A DNA stretch of 64,000 nucleotides from the NCBI RefSeq assembly GCF_016591715.1, contig NZ_AP024109.1:2170001-2234000 (forward strand), written 5' to 3'. Each line of letters starts with the position of its first letter. Position 1 is the first letter of the stretch. Source of the stretch: Mesorhizobium sp. J8. GTDB lineage: Bacteria > Pseudomonadota > Alphaproteobacteria > Rhizobiales > Rhizobiaceae. A model generated the notes under the pieces. The model did no database searches. It had not been told where the DNA came from and saw only the letters and a program-made list of their open reading frames with translations. Made by a program: the position numbers and the translations under genes. This document shows positions 22,648-32,465 of the stretch, piece after piece.

Positions 22648-23445
22648 ATGCGGCAGACGATGGCTACAATTCCTGAACGACAGACGTCGAGGGCGGCCGG
22701 CTGGTCGCGGCGGGTCGGGGCATTTTCTCTCGTCCTCTTGCTCACCGTCGTCGCCGCCTACAGGCTGGGCCTCGTCGACACGCCGCCTTTCCTGTGGGTG
22801 CTGGCGGTCGTGGCGTTGCTGGCGGCGCTTGCCCTGTTGCTGGCGGGCCTGGCCCTCTCGCGGGTCTGGAGTTTCGGCGATCGCGGCGGTCGCGACCTCA
22901 GCGTCGGCGCGCTGCTGGCGCTGCTGGTGCTGGCCCCCTACGGCGTCGCGGTCTACTGGGCGACGATCTATCCGCCGCTGCGCGACATCTCGACCGATCT
23001 CGACGATCCGCCGGCGCTGGACACAAGCGACCGCACCGCCGACATGAACGAGCTGTTGCCGCCGACGCCGGGCGAACAGAGCCTGCAGGCCGATGCCTAT
23101 CCGTTGGTCAACGGCCGCAGCTACAATCTGCCTTTCGAAACCGTGGTCGACGCTGTCGAAACTGTGCTCGACCGCCGCGATTGGCAACTGACGGCGCCTT
23201 ATCCCGACATCAACGGGCAGAGCGAGGCGACGATCAATGCGCTGGCCAAGGGCTTCGTGCTCGGATTGCCGGCCGACGTCGCCATCCGCGTCACCGACGA
23301 CGGCGATCAGGTGATCGTCGACATGCGCTCGGCTTCGCGCTACGGCCGCTACGACCTCGGCGACAATGCCGCCCGCATCACGGATTTCCTTGCCGAGCTC
23401 GATCAGGAGGTCGCCGGGCAGGTCGGCGCGGCGCCGGCCGAGTGA
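22648..23445 (+). CDS. DUF1499 membrane-anchored protein
   Basis: The product has 265 residues. Three hydrophobic segments occupy about residues 22-42, 50-72 and 87-110. A soluble DUF1499 domain follows: DISTDLDDPP, then YNLPFETVVDAVETVLDRRDWQL and FVLGLPADVAIRVTDDGDQVIVDMRSASRYGRYDLG. The family is widespread in alphaproteobacteria and has no assigned activity. The stop codon abuts the stop of the convergent metallo-hydrolase gene with no spacer. Confidence 0.8.
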   Translation: MRQTMATIPERQTSRAAGWSRRVGAFSLVLLLTVVAAYRLGLVDTPPFLWVLAVVALLAALALLLAGLALSRVWSFGDRGGRDLSVGALLALLVLAPYGVAVYWATIYPPLRDISTDLDDPPALDTSDRTADMNELLPPTPGEQSLQADAYPLVNGRSYNLPFETVVDAVETVLDRRDWQLTAPYPDINGQSEATINALAKGFVLGLPADVAIRVTDDGDQVIVDMRSASRYGRYDLGDNAARITDFLAELDQEVAGQVGAAPAE

Positions 23446-24354
23446 TCATCCGGCAGGGCTGAAAATACCGTCGATCGCCGGATCGCCTTCGGTGGCAATG
23501 AGGCCGCGCGCGACCAGATCCTCGAGATGGGCAAGCACCGAAAGCGCCGCGGCGCCGTGCAGTCGCGGGTCGGTGTCGCGATAGATCGCCGCGACCATTT
23601 CCTTGATGGTGCGGTCCCCGGCCCGGATGCGCTCGAGGATTGCCCTTTCGCGCATCTTGCGATGGGTCTTCAGGCCGCGCATGAACCTGCCCGGTGCGGT
23701 CACAGGTCCGCCATGGCCCGGCAGCAGCAAGCCATCCTCGCGCGCGAGGAGCTTATCGAGGGAACTCATATAGTCGGCCATGGCGCCGTCGGGCGGCGCG
23801 ACGATCGAGGTCGACCATGCCATGACATGGTCGGCTGAAAACAGGGTGCCGGTTCCCTCCAGGGCAAAAACGGCGTGGTTTGCGGTGTGGCCGGGCGTCA
23901 GCACGGTGCGGATGGCCCAGCCGTCGCCCTCGGTCAGCGCATCGTCGGCCAGCGCGACGTCGGGAACGAAGGCGAGATCGGCGCTGGCGTCGAGCGGATT
24001 GACCTCGCCGATGCGCAAAGCGCGGGCCGGCCGATGCGGGCCTTCGGCGAGCGTCGGCGCGCCGGTCAGCTCTTTCAATCGTGCCGCAAGCGGCGAATGG
24101 TCGCGATGCGTGTGGCTGACGAAGATATGGCTGACCGGCCGGCCGGCGATCGCCGTGAGCAGCGTTTCGAGGTGGGCGTCGTCTTCCGGCCCTGGGTCGA
24201 TCACTGCCAGCGTGTCGCAGCCGACGAGATAGCTGTTGGTGCCGTGGAAGGTGAAGGGGCTCGGATTTCTGGCGGTGATGCGCAGCACATCCGGCGCAAC
24301 CGCAACCGCCCGGCCATAGGAGGGATCGAAGCTGGTGTCGAATTCAAGGGCCAT
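23446..24354 (-). CDS. MBL-fold metallo-hydrolase
   Basis: The product has 302 residues. The metal-binding motif is SHTHRDHSPLA (HxHxDH), with an earlier IDPGPEDDAHLE and later VLTPGHTANHAVF and LLPGHGGPV histidines completing the dinuclear site. The C-terminal 70 residues (MRERAILERIRAGDRTIKEMVAAIY and LSVLAHLEDLVARGLI) form a winged-helix-like tail, as in LACTB2-type hydrolases. The substrate is unknown. It is divergent from bioY across about 100 bp. Confidence 0.85.
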   Translation of the reverse strand: MALEFDTSFDPSYGRAVAVAPDVLRITARNPSPFTFHGTNSYLVGCDTLAVIDPGPEDDAHLETLLTAIAGRPVSHIFVSHTHRDHSPLAARLKELTGAPTLAEGPHRPARALRIGEVNPLDASADLAFVPDVALADDALTEGDGWAIRTVLTPGHTANHAVFALEGTGTLFSADHVMAWSTSIVAPPDGAMADYMSSLDKLLAREDGLLLPGHGGPVTAPGRFMRGLKTHRKMRERAILERIRAGDRTIKEMVAAIYRDTDPRLHGAAALSVLAHLEDLVARGLIATEGDPAIDGIFSPAG

Positions 24355-24426
24355 GCCGGCGTGCTCCGTTGCAATGCGGCAAAATGATTGCCGCCCGATG
24401 CGGAAGCCAATATAGGAAAATCAAAG

Positions 24427-24456
24427 CCAGCAAATCAGCCGTCCAGCAAATCAGCC
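24427..24456. repeat. 14-bp direct repeat upstream of bioY
   Basis: CCAGCAAATCAGCC occurs at 24427-24440 and again at 24443-24456, a 16-bp period that places the two on nearly one face and a half of the helix. It could be a regulator site or chance. No BioR-type TTATCTATAA palindrome was seen. Confidence 0.3.
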
Positions 24457-24472
24457 AGAAATGGGGAAGACC

Positions 24473-25063
24473 ATGGCAACTGCAACCACGATGCGTCCGC
24501 TTGTTTCTCTCACCCTGCCGGATCGCGGCGCTGCTCGGCTCGCGACCCAGCTTTTCCTGGCGCTTGCCGGAACCCTGCTGCTGACGCTTTCGGCCAAGAC
24601 CAAGGTGGTGCTCGGCCCGGTCGACATTTCGCTGCAGACGCTTGCCGTGCTGTTGATCGCCTCGGCATTCGGCCTGCGCCTGGCCGTCGCGACGCTGCTT
24701 CTCTACCTCGCCGAGGGTGCTTTTGGCTTGCCGGTCTTCCAGGGCACGCCGGAAAAGGGCCTCGGCATCGCCTATATGCTGGGCTCGACCGGTGGCTATC
24801 TTGCCGGCTTCGTGGTCATGGCGGCGATCGCCGGCTGGGCCGCCGATCGCGGCTGGGACCGCAATCCCTTCAAGTTGTTCGGCGCCATGCTGACGGCGGA
24901 AGTCATCATGATGGCCATGGGCTTTACCTGGCTGGCGATCCTCATCGGGCCGGAAAAGTCCTGGCAGTTCGGCGTGCTGCCCTTCATCGTCGGCGACCTG
25001 ATCAAGGTGACCCTGGCCGCCAGCCTCGTGCCGGCCGTGTGGTCGCTGCTCAAGCGCGGCTGA
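24473..25063 (+). CDS. bioY: Biotin transporter BioY
   Basis: The product has 196 residues from ATG 24473, preceded by GGGGAAG; the ATG at 24461 is an alternative. There are about six membrane helices. The BioY signature is clear: KVVLGPVDISLQTLAVLLIASAFGLRLA, then LYLAEGAFGLPVFQGTPEKGLGIAYMLGSTGGYLAGF, and FIVGDLIKVTLAASLVPAVW at the end. It is the substrate-binding S component for biotin uptake. No bioM or bioN is adjacent, so it either works alone or uses a module elsewhere. A strong terminator follows. Confidence 0.92.
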   Translation: MATATTMRPLVSLTLPDRGAARLATQLFLALAGTLLLTLSAKTKVVLGPVDISLQTLAVLLIASAFGLRLAVATLLLYLAEGAFGLPVFQGTPEKGLGIAYMLGSTGGYLAGFVVMAAIAGWAADRGWDRNPFKLFGAMLTAEVIMMAMGFTWLAILIGPEKSWQFGVLPFIVGDLIKVTLAASLVPAVWSLLKRG

Positions 25064-25074
25064 GCCAGATCGGC

Positions 25075-25118
25075 AAAAAAAGGGCCGGCGGGCGGCAAGC
25101 GCTCGCCGGCCCTTTTTT
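25075..25118 (+). terminator. Strong intrinsic terminator after bioY
   Basis: AAAAAAAGGGCCGGCG (25075-25090) pairs with CGCCGGCCCTTTTTT (25104-25118) around a short loop. The GC-rich stem is followed by a six-T run. The A-run on the other side makes it potentially bidirectional, but it chiefly separates bioY from the rml operon. Confidence 0.9.
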
Positions 25119-25284
25119 GTGGCGCGGTCGGATTTCGCTCGAAACTGCCGCATGCCGGATGGTAGAAAGGGGTGAAGTAGCGTCGGGAAGCAGTCGAAGC
25201 CGACATTGACAAGCCGGCGCCCGAAACCTAAGCACGGGCAACTTGGCGTCGAGGCGGGGGCCGCGGTAGTTCAAGGAGAGCTTG

Positions 25285-26175
25285 TTGAAAGGAATTATCC
25301 TTGCAGGTGGAAGCGGGACGCGCCTTTATCCACTTACATTAGCGGTTTCTAAGCAGATACTGCCGATCTACGACAAGCCGATGATCTATTACCCGCTAAG
25401 CGTGCTGATGCTCGCGGGGATTCGCCAGATCCTGGTCATTTCAACTCCGCGCGACTTGCCGGTTTTCCAGGCGTTGCTGGGCGACGGTTCCGAATTCGGG
25501 CTGGAATTGTCCTATGCCGAGCAGCCGCAACCCAACGGCCTCGCCGAGGCCTTCATTATCGGTCGCGACTTCATCGGCAAGGACAACGTGTCGATGATTC
25601 TCGGGGACAACATCTATTTCGGTGAAGGCCTGTCGCATCTCTGCCGGGCTGCGGCTCGCCGTGACAGCGGCGCCTCGGTGTTCGCCTATCATGTCGACGA
25701 TCCGGAGCGTTACGGCGTAGTTTCGTTCGACAAGGCGACCGGCAAGGCCTTGACGATCGAGGAAAAGCCTCAGAAGCCGAAATCAAACTGGGCCGTCACC
25801 GGCCTCTATTTCTACGACAACAGGGTCGTCGACATCGCCTCGACGATCCGCCCTTCCGCGCGCGGCGAGCTCGAGATCACGGCGGTCAACAACGTCTATC
25901 TCGAGCGCGGGGAACTGCAGGTACATCAGCTCGGCCGCGGCTATGCCTGGCTCGACACCGGTACGCATGACAGCCTGCATGAGGCCTCGTCCTTCGTGCG
26001 CACGATCGAGCATCGCCAGGGCATCAAGGTCGCTTGCCCCGAGGAGATCGCGTTCGAGCAGGGCTGGCTCGGTGCCGACAAGGTTCTGGAGCGCGCCGCG
26101 CGGCTCGGCAAGAACGAATATGCTGCCTATCTGCGTCGGCGGGTGGCCGATCTGATGGAGGAACGCGGTGCTTGA
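25285..26175 (+). CDS. rmlA: Glucose-1-phosphate thymidylyltransferase
   Basis: The product has 296 residues with a TTG start. TTG at 25285 gives [16 protein letters not shown], the usual RmlA N-terminus, and AAGGAG at 25273-25278 is six bases upstream; the TTG at 25282 is too close. Further motifs are [41 protein letters not shown] and the C-terminal [12 protein letters not shown]. It makes dTDP-glucose from glucose-1-phosphate and dTTP, the first step to dTDP-L-rhamnose. It heads rmlA-C-B-D, with overlapping or nearly overlapping junctions that imply one transcript. Confidence 0.95.
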   Translation: MKGIILAGGSGTRLYPLTLAVSKQILPIYDKPMIYYPLSVLMLAGIRQILVISTPRDLPVFQALLGDGSEFGLELSYAEQPQPNGLAEAFIIGRDFIGKDNVSMILGDNIYFGEGLSHLCRAAARRDSGASVFAYHVDDPERYGVVSFDKATGKALTIEEKPQKPKSNWAVTGLYFYDNRVVDIASTIRPSARGELEITAVNNVYLERGELQVHQLGRGYAWLDTGTHDSLHEASSFVRTIEHRQGIKVACPEEIAFEQGWLGADKVLERAARLGKNEYAAYLRRRVADLMEERGA

Positions 26176-26722
26176 GGTCAGGCCGCTCGGCCTCGATGGC
26201 GTGCTGGAGATCGTGCCCAAGCGGCATGGCGATGCACGCGGTTTTTTCAGCGAGACCTGGAACGCCGAACGCTTCGCCGAAGCCGGCATCGACCTCGCTT
26301 TCGTGCAGGACAACCATTCCTATTCCGCCGTGGCCGGCGTGCTGCGCGGGCTGCACTACCAGCTGCCGCCGCGCGCGCAGGACAAGCTGCTGCGCGTCGT
26401 CAGGGGCAGCGTCTTCGATGTAGCGGTCGACATCCGCCGTTCTTCGTCCACTTTCGGCAAATGGGTGGCGCTGGAGGTGTCGGCCGAGATGGGCAACCAG
26501 ATACTGGTGCCGAAAGGCTTCGCGCATGGTTTCGTCACGCTCGTGCCGGATACCGAGGTGCTCTACAAGGTGACCGACACCTACTCGCCCGAGCATGACC
26601 GCTCGATCCGCTTCGACGACCCGGCGATCGGCATCGAATGGCCGTCGCTTCCCGGCGGCTTCCAGCTTTCGGACAAGGATCGCAACGCGCCGCTGCTCGG
26701 CTTGGCGGAGGTGTTCGCGTGA
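26168..26722 (+). CDS. rmlC: dTDP-4-dehydrorhamnose 3,5-epimerase
   Basis: The product has 184 residues with a GTG start inside the end of rmlA (8-bp overlap). It is a cupin with RmlC landmarks: the early [33 protein letters not shown] with the catalytic histidine, [27 protein letters not shown] and [12 protein letters not shown]. It epimerises C3 and C5 of dTDP-4-keto-6-deoxyglucose. The order A-C-B-D differs from the enterobacterial B-D-A-C order. Confidence 0.95.
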   Translation: MLEVRPLGLDGVLEIVPKRHGDARGFFSETWNAERFAEAGIDLAFVQDNHSYSAVAGVLRGLHYQLPPRAQDKLLRVVRGSVFDVAVDIRRSSSTFGKWVALEVSAEMGNQILVPKGFAHGFVTLVPDTEVLYKVTDTYSPEHDRSIRFDDPAIGIEWPSLPGGFQLSDKDRNAPLLGLAEVFA

Positions 26723-26736
26723 GAAGGGACGGCGGC

Positions 26737-27870
26737 ATGAATTTCCTGGTCACCGGCGGCGCCGGTTTCATCGGCTCGGCCGTGTGCCGGCATCTGTGCG
26801 CCAATCCGGCCTACCGCGTCACCAATCTCGACAAGCTCACTTATGCCGGAAACCTCGCATCGCTGCGGCCGATCGAGAACGCGCATAACTACCGCTTCGA
26901 GCAGGCCGACATATGCGACGAGCGCGCGGTGCTGGAAATCTTGCGCCGCGACGACATCGACATCGTCATGAACCTCGCCGCCGAGAGCCATGTCGACCGC
27001 TCGATCGACGGGCCCGGCGCCTTCATCGAGACCAACATCGTCGGCACCTACCGCATCCTGAATGCGGCGCTGGAATACTGGCGCGGCCTGTCCGAGGAGC
27101 GCAAAGCCGGCTTCCGCTTCCATCATGTTTCGACCGACGAAGTCTTCGGCGACCTGCCTTTCGACGGCGGCATGTTCGTGGAGGAAACGCCTTATGCGCC
27201 GTCCTCGCCCTATTCGGCCTCGAAGGCGGCCTCCGACCATCTGGTGCGGGCCTGGCATGAGACCTATGGCCTGCCTGTGGTGCTGTCCAATTGCTCGAAC
27301 AATTACGGTCCCTATCATTTCCCGGAAAAGCTGATCCCGCTGGTCATCCTCAACGCGCTCGACGAGAAGCCGCTGCCGGTCTACGGCGCCGGCGCCAATG
27401 TGCGCGACTGGCTGTTCGTCGAGGATCATGCGCGGGCCCTGGAACTGGTGGCCACCAAAGGGCGGCCGGGCGAGAGCTACAATGTCGGCGGCAATTCCGA
27501 ACGCACCAATCTCGGCGTGGTCGAGGCGATCTGCGATCTGCTCGACCTCAGGCGCCCGCGCGCCGGCGGCAAGCGCTATCGCGAGCTGATCGCCTTCGTC
27601 ACGGATCGCCCCGGCCATGATCGCCGCTATGCGATCGACGCCTCCAAGATCGCGCGCGAGCTCGGCTGGACGCCAAAGGAGAATTTCGACAGCGGCCTGG
27701 CGAGGACCGTCGACTGGTATCTCGACAACAAATGGTGGTGGGGGCCGATCCGCGAGCAGCGCTACGCCGGCGAGCGGCTGGGCCACGGTTCAGTCGCGAA
27801 GAGCCAGCATGGCCCGATCGAAAGCAGCCCGGCCGGGGACAAGGCTGAGAGCAGGAAGGTGACCACGTGA
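26737..27870 (+). CDS. rmlB: dTDP-glucose 4,6-dehydratase
   Basis: The product has 377 residues from ATG 26737; AAGGGA eight bases upstream favours it over a GTG at 26719 that overlaps the rmlC stop. Motifs are [42 protein letters not shown] and [15 protein letters not shown], with [18 protein letters not shown] later. It converts dTDP-glucose to dTDP-4-keto-6-deoxyglucose. A Lys/Ser/Gly-rich tail of about 25 residues extends past the usual end. The stop overlaps the GTG of rmlD. Confidence 0.95.
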   Translation: MNFLVTGGAGFIGSAVCRHLCANPAYRVTNLDKLTYAGNLASLRPIENAHNYRFEQADICDERAVLEILRRDDIDIVMNLAAESHVDRSIDGPGAFIETNIVGTYRILNAALEYWRGLSEERKAGFRFHHVSTDEVFGDLPFDGGMFVEETPYAPSSPYSASKAASDHLVRAWHETYGLPVVLSNCSNNYGPYHFPEKLIPLVILNALDEKPLPVYGAGANVRDWLFVEDHARALELVATKGRPGESYNVGGNSERTNLGVVEAICDLLDLRRPRAGGKRYRELIAFVTDRPGHDRRYAIDASKIARELGWTPKENFDSGLARTVDWYLDNKWWWGPIREQRYAGERLGHGSVAKSQHGPIESSPAGDKAESRKVTT

Positions 27871-28850
27871 GGCTTGCCGTCACCGGACGCGAGGGTCAGG
27901 TTGCCGCGAGCCTGGTCGAGGCGGCGCGGGGCCGCGACGATGTCGAGGTCGTCGCCGTCGGCCGGCCGGCGCTCGACCTTGCGCGGCCCGGCACGGTGTT
28001 CGCGGCATTGGAAGCGGCAAGGCCCGACATCGTCGTTTCCGCCGCCGCCTACACTGCCGTCGACCAGGCCGAGGAGGAGAAGGACCTGGCCTTCGCGGTG
28101 AACGCAACCGGCGCCGGCAAGGTGGCCGAAGCCGCGGCGAGGCTCGGCGTTCCCGTCATCCACCTGTCGACCGACTATGTCTTCGACGGCACCAGGGACG
28201 GCGCCTATGTCGAGACCGACCCGACCACGCCGCTCGGCGTCTACGGCGCCTCCAAGCTCGCCGGCGAAGCGGCCGTGGCGGCGGCAAACCCGCGCCACCT
28301 CATCCTGCGCACGGCCTGGGTCTACAGCCCCTTCGGCAAGAACTTCGTCAAGACGATGCTGAGGCTGGCCGGGGACCGCGACGAGATCGCGGTCGTCGCC
28401 GACCAATGGGGCAATCCGACATCCGCGCTCGACATCGCCGACGCCATCCTGCATGCGGCGGCGAGGCTGGGAGCCGACAGGAATTTCGCCGCCTTCGGCG
28501 TCTATCACCTGGCGGGCGAGGGCGAGACCAACTGGAGCGGCTTTGCCCGTCACATCCTCGACACAAGCAAGGCGTTTGGTGGCCCGCACGCCAAAGTGCG
28601 CGATATCGCGACGAGCGACTATCCGACCAAGGCCAGGCGCCCGCAGAATTCGCGGCTGTCGAGCGCGAAGTTCGCGGGCGTGTTCGGGTGGCAGGCGCCG
28701 CAGTGGCGGGAGGCGACGGATAGCGTGGTTGCTCGCCTATTGGACAATGAGCGGAATTTCGGTCTTTGCTTGGGACACGGCAGCTTGAACCCGTTGTCGA
28801 GCCCAGCGCCAAGCGGTTCGATGCCGCTCAAGGACAACATTCAGCAATGA
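27867..28850 (+). CDS. rmlD: dTDP-4-dehydrorhamnose reductase, with C-terminal extension
   Basis: The product has 327 residues with a GTG start inside the rmlB stop. RmlD landmarks are [40 protein letters not shown] and [13 protein letters not shown], with the late [14 protein letters not shown]. It makes dTDP-L-rhamnose. The fold should end near [13 protein letters not shown], but the frame continues for about 35 residues (rich in Gly, Ser, Pro) and ends in an ATGA overlap with the next gene. Base composition starts to drop in this tail, so it may mark the join with a transferred segment. Confidence 0.92.
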   Translation: MRLAVTGREGQVAASLVEAARGRDDVEVVAVGRPALDLARPGTVFAALEAARPDIVVSAAAYTAVDQAEEEKDLAFAVNATGAGKVAEAAARLGVPVIHLSTDYVFDGTRDGAYVETDPTTPLGVYGASKLAGEAAVAAANPRHLILRTAWVYSPFGKNFVKTMLRLAGDRDEIAVVADQWGNPTSALDIADAILHAAARLGADRNFAAFGVYHLAGEGETNWSGFARHILDTSKAFGGPHAKVRDIATSDYPTKARRPQNSRLSSAKFAGVFGWQAPQWREATDSVVARLLDNERNFGLCLGHGSLNPLSSPAPSGSMPLKDNIQQ

Positions 28851-31105
28851 ACAAGCCGACCAGCTTGCCGAAGAATCATAGCTCCGAAGCGGACGCGAAA
28901 TCAACGAATGTCGATAGGCGATCGCTTCACCGGCTCTACGATTCCCATGAGGGCAAGGTTTCGGACAAGTGGTCGATCTATCTGAACGAATACGGGCGAA
29001 TTTTTTCGAAATATCGAAACCGGCCGGTTCGGGTCCTCGAGATCGGTATTCAGAATGGCGGCTCGCTTGAAATATGGGGAAAATACTTTCCGCGAGCAAA
29101 GGTCATTATTGGCTGCGATATCAATCAGAATTGCGGCCAGCTGACTTTTCGAAAGAAGAAGATTAGCGTTGTCGTCGGTGACGCTAACACCGACGAGGTC
29201 GAAAAAAGAATCATCGGGAGATCCGATGCGTTCGACATCATTATAGACGACGGGTCGCACAGGTCTTCCGATATTGTGCGAAGCTTCGCGCGCTATTTTT
29301 CTCACCTTGCGGACGGTGGGACATTCGTTATCGAGGATCTGCATACCAGCTACTGGAAGGACTTCGAAGGTGGCATCTATGACCCGCTGTCCTCGATGTC
29401 GTTCTTCAAGAGATTGCTCGACCTGATCAATCACGAGCATTGGGGCCTGGACCGTAGTCGAACGGAAGCGCTGGCAGCGTTCGCTGATGGCTATGGGGTC
29501 GCATTCGATGAACATTCGCTGGCGTCCATTCACTCCGTCGAGTTCCTGAACTCCCTTTGTGTCGTGACCAAACGCCCTTCCCAGGAGAATATCCTGGGCC
29601 GCCGTCATATAAGCGGCAAGATCGCCGCCGTTGAGCAAAACATGCTTCATCTTGAGGGCACAGCTTTGAGCGCTGTTGGGCAAGCTGAAAACCCGTGGTC
29701 GTTAAAGTCGACGACGATGGAGGAGGAGATTGTACGCAATCGAGAATTGATCGAGCGGCAAGCTGAGGCCATCGAGACCCTCACCCGCGATCTTGCGGGA
29801 TCGCAGGCGCAAGTTCAGGCCGGAGCATATGCGCTGCAGATGGCTAATGCGGACCTTCAGGCGACAGGGAAGCAGCTGAAAAAGGCAAACACAGACCTTC
29901 AAGCAATGGGAACGGAACTGGAAAAAACGAATGCGGCTCTCGTGGCACGCTCCGAAGATATCGCCGCATTGAAGCATGAAATCGAATTGATTCGCGGTTC
30001 CCGCATGTGGCGTTATGGATCGTTCGTGCGAATGCTTACGTCACTTTCAAGCAAGGCCACGCTTTTTTCGGGGCGGACTGTTTCGCTACATGCGCTCCAT
30101 GAAGCGCAGCTGAATTCTCATCGCCTCACCCTGACAGGTAACCGATATCTCGCCAAAATTTGGTCGGCCCTTTCGCAATCAAGGCTGAAGACGGCTGACA
30201 AAAGGTCTCAGGACCGAAGTATAGCCCAGGACAGTAAGGCGACGATGGGCATTTATCTGGATGTCGATTTCTATCGAAATAACTATGCCGACCTCGCTCA
30301 TATGAGCGACGAACATCTCCGTGATCATTTTGTGAAACATGGCGCACAAGAGGGGCGGTTAGGCGCACGCATATCGTTACGCGAACACTTTTTGGCTGAA
30401 GTGAAATCAAATCGCTCCATCCTCGAAATCGGCCCATTCTGCAACCCGCAAGTAACTGGCGAGCATGTTAGGTATTTCGACGTTCTTGACAGCCAGCAAT
30501 TGGTCGCTAGGGCCGAGCAAATCGGGTATCCGATAAAGGCTGTTCCACAAATTCACTACACTTCGGCCGAGGGGGATCTATCAGCGGTTTCCGATACGTT
30601 CGCTGCGGCAATCAGCTGTCATTGTATCGAACACCAGCCCGACTTGATCCGCCATCTTCAGCAGGTGGCGAATGTCCTGGATGACGGTGGAAAATATTAT
30701 GTGATCGTCCCGGATAAGCGATATTGCTTCGATCACTTCATCCCCGAATCCACGATCGCAGATATTTTGGACGCGCACTTTTCGAAGCGCGGAACACACC
30801 GCCTCGCCAGCGTCATCGAACATCGCGCGCTCACTGTACATAATGATTGTGTTCGCCACTGGCAGGGTGACCATGGTATCCCGCTGCAGTCTTCAGAAAT
30901 TGTAAACCGCGTGCGGACTGCGATTGGTGAATACGAGCAAGCGGATGGTGGCTATGTCGACGTCCACGCTTGGCAGTTCACACCGGAGGGCTTTCTGCGC
31001 GACATCCAGGCATTGTACGAACTCGGTTACTCGCCACTGCGCCCGTCAAGAGTGCATGCGACACCGCGGAACCGAAATGAGTTCACAGCTATCTTGTCCC
31101 GCTAG
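28847..31105 (+). CDS. Double methyltransferase-domain protein with central coiled coil
   Basis: The product has 752 residues and starts at an ATG overlapping the rmlD stop. Residues about 60-170 form a class I methyltransferase-like domain (VRVLEIGIQNGGSLEIW, IIDDGSHRSSDIV, VIEDLHTSYW). Residues about 290-385 are a charged coiled coil with three consecutive 14-residue units starting at Leu330, Leu344 and Leu358. Residues 470-506 carry a DFYRNNYADLA...HGAQEGR segment often found in glycosyltransferase proteins. Residues about 524-740 form a second methyltransferase domain (SILEIGPFCNP, VPDKRYCFDHF, HAWQFTPEGF) homologous to the gene at 32466. Coupling to rmlD points to methylation of a rhamnose-containing glycan. 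Acceptor and positions are unknown. Confidence 0.7.
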   Translation: MNKPTSLPKNHSSEADAKSTNVDRRSLHRLYDSHEGKVSDKWSIYLNEYGRIFSKYRNRPVRVLEIGIQNGGSLEIWGKYFPRAKVIIGCDINQNCGQLTFRKKKISVVVGDANTDEVEKRIIGRSDAFDIIIDDGSHRSSDIVRSFARYFSHLADGGTFVIEDLHTSYWKDFEGGIYDPLSSMSFFKRLLDLINHEHWGLDRSRTEALAAFADGYGVAFDEHSLASIHSVEFLNSLCVVTKRPSQENILGRRHISGKIAAVEQNMLHLEGTALSAVGQAENPWSLKSTTMEEEIVRNRELIERQAEAIETLTRDLAGSQAQVQAGAYALQMANADLQATGKQLKKANTDLQAMGTELEKTNAALVARSEDIAALKHEIELIRGSRMWRYGSFVRMLTSLSSKATLFSGRTVSLHALHEAQLNSHRLTLTGNRYLAKIWSALSQSRLKTADKRSQDRSIAQDSKATMGIYLDVDFYRNNYADLAHMSDEHLRDHFVKHGAQEGRLGARISLREHFLAEVKSNRSILEIGPFCNPQVTGEHVRYFDVLDSQQLVARAEQIGYPIKAVPQIHYTSAEGDLSAVSDTFAAAISCHCIEHQPDLIRHLQQVANVLDDGGKYYVIVPDKRYCFDHFIPESTIADILDAHFSKRGTHRLASVIEHRALTVHNDCVRHWQGDHGIPLQSSEIVNRVRTAIGEYEQADGGYVDVHAWQFTPEGFLRDIQALYELGYSPLRPSRVHATPRNRNEFTAILSR

Positions 31106-31263
31106 GCACGGTGCAAAGCGTTCCTAAGCTGTAAGTCGTAGCCTGCTCCAAGAAGCCAGCTCACGGCGAGGAAATCGATTTGTTCTTTCGTCAACTGCGG
31201 TAGTTTTTCGGCTTGCCCGATTTGAACAGTCGCCTCGGTATCTTCAACATTTGTCTTTCCTTT

Positions 31264-32367
31264 TCACAGGATACCGTTTGCAACCTTGAGCCTGCTCAGT
31301 ACGGACAGGTGCAGCGAGTCTCCCCGCCGTTTGAAATCGGTCATGATTTCGTCGAGATGGCCCTCATGGCCGGTTTCCAGAAGGGCCTGTTCGATTTCGT
31401 CTGCGGAAAACTGCCGGCGGTAAAGAAGATCACGCTTCACGATGGGGCAGGCCAGATATTTTCGGTAAAGAAATCCTCCAGTGTGGATCTGGGAGCGCAG
31501 CCCAATTCTTGAGACAAGTTCGTCAACACATGCCGACTTGGGTAAGCGGAGAAAATGCGTGTGTGGGAACCGGATCGCGCCGGGGTATAGTTTGATGAGA
31601 CCGGTGTAATCATCCTTGCTCAACGTCGAGAGAGCAGGCCGCAAAGCGTTTGGCTTGTAGATGATGTCGATGCTGGAAGCAATCGGGATCATGGCGCGGG
31701 AGAGGCCGATTTCTCCGGCTTGGATCGCCCATAAACGAGAATTTACCGGGAGATAACTGGTCCAAAATCGCTGAAACTTTTCACTGCGGAACAGGTCGCC
31801 GCTGACGGCAAAACAAAACGACTGGATGTGATAGGTGAACTCCCAGTTTTCAAATGTGCCTATTATGTCTGCTTCTGACGTTATCATGCGTCTAAAGAGA
31901 TCAGTAAGCCCACCCTTGAAAAAATAGGTACTGTCGTTGAGGTAAAGCAACCGCGACAGGGCGATGTTGCTCTTCGCAAGGTAGGTCGTGGCATCCTTGT
32001 AGCCGCCAATATCAAAGCCGGAATTGTCTCGGATGATGATAGATCGTGTATGCCCGCTAAGATAGGCGAGTTGATCTTCACTCAAGTCATGGTTGATCAC
32101 AGCGACGATATTAATGCCGGCTTCATTCAGCGATTCGAGCGCGTTTTGCACGTACCAGGAAAATCGCTTCGGCTGCCAGAGCAGGAAAATCGCATAGATT
32201 CCGCCAGGATGCGCGCGCGCTCCCTCGTGGACGGACTTTATAGACGGGCGCGATGGAAACGGCCGACAGCAGAGCGCCCGCAAGACCTTGATGTCATGGT
32301 ACAAGAATTTGACGATGCGTTTGGCGACCGAAAACGCCAGAGCGCGTGCATTTGAGTAAAGACCCAT
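31264..32367 (-). CDS. RgpF-type rhamnan synthesis protein
   Basis: The product has 367 residues. The diagnostic stretch is IIIRDNSGFDIGGYKDATTYL followed by LLYLNDSTYFFKGGL, the signature of the rhamnan synthesis protein F family (PF05045), which acts in building rhamnose-rich chains. Later motifs IIGTFENWEFTYHIQSFCFAVSG and RFWTSYLPVNSR fit that family. It is probably a cytoplasmic glycosyltransferase. It lies on the opposite strand to rmlACBD but within the same polysaccharide block, and its base composition is lower in GC than rml. Confidence 0.78.
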   Translation of the reverse strand: MGLYSNARALAFSVAKRIVKFLYHDIKVLRALCCRPFPSRPSIKSVHEGARAHPGGIYAIFLLWQPKRFSWYVQNALESLNEAGINIVAVINHDLSEDQLAYLSGHTRSIIIRDNSGFDIGGYKDATTYLAKSNIALSRLLYLNDSTYFFKGGLTDLFRRMITSEADIIGTFENWEFTYHIQSFCFAVSGDLFRSEKFQRFWTSYLPVNSRLWAIQAGEIGLSRAMIPIASSIDIIYKPNALRPALSTLSKDDYTGLIKLYPGAIRFPHTHFLRLPKSACVDELVSRIGLRSQIHTGGFLYRKYLACPIVKRDLLYRRQFSADEIEQALLETGHEGHLDEIMTDFKRRGDSLHLSVLSRLKVANGIL

Positions 32368-32465
32368 ATGTGCGGAAGTTCCCTAAAATTAAGGCCCGGT
32401 CTCTATCTGAGGTCTGAATGCTAGGCAAATCGCAGCCTAAACCAAACTCTTGCGGTGCTCGGCAA

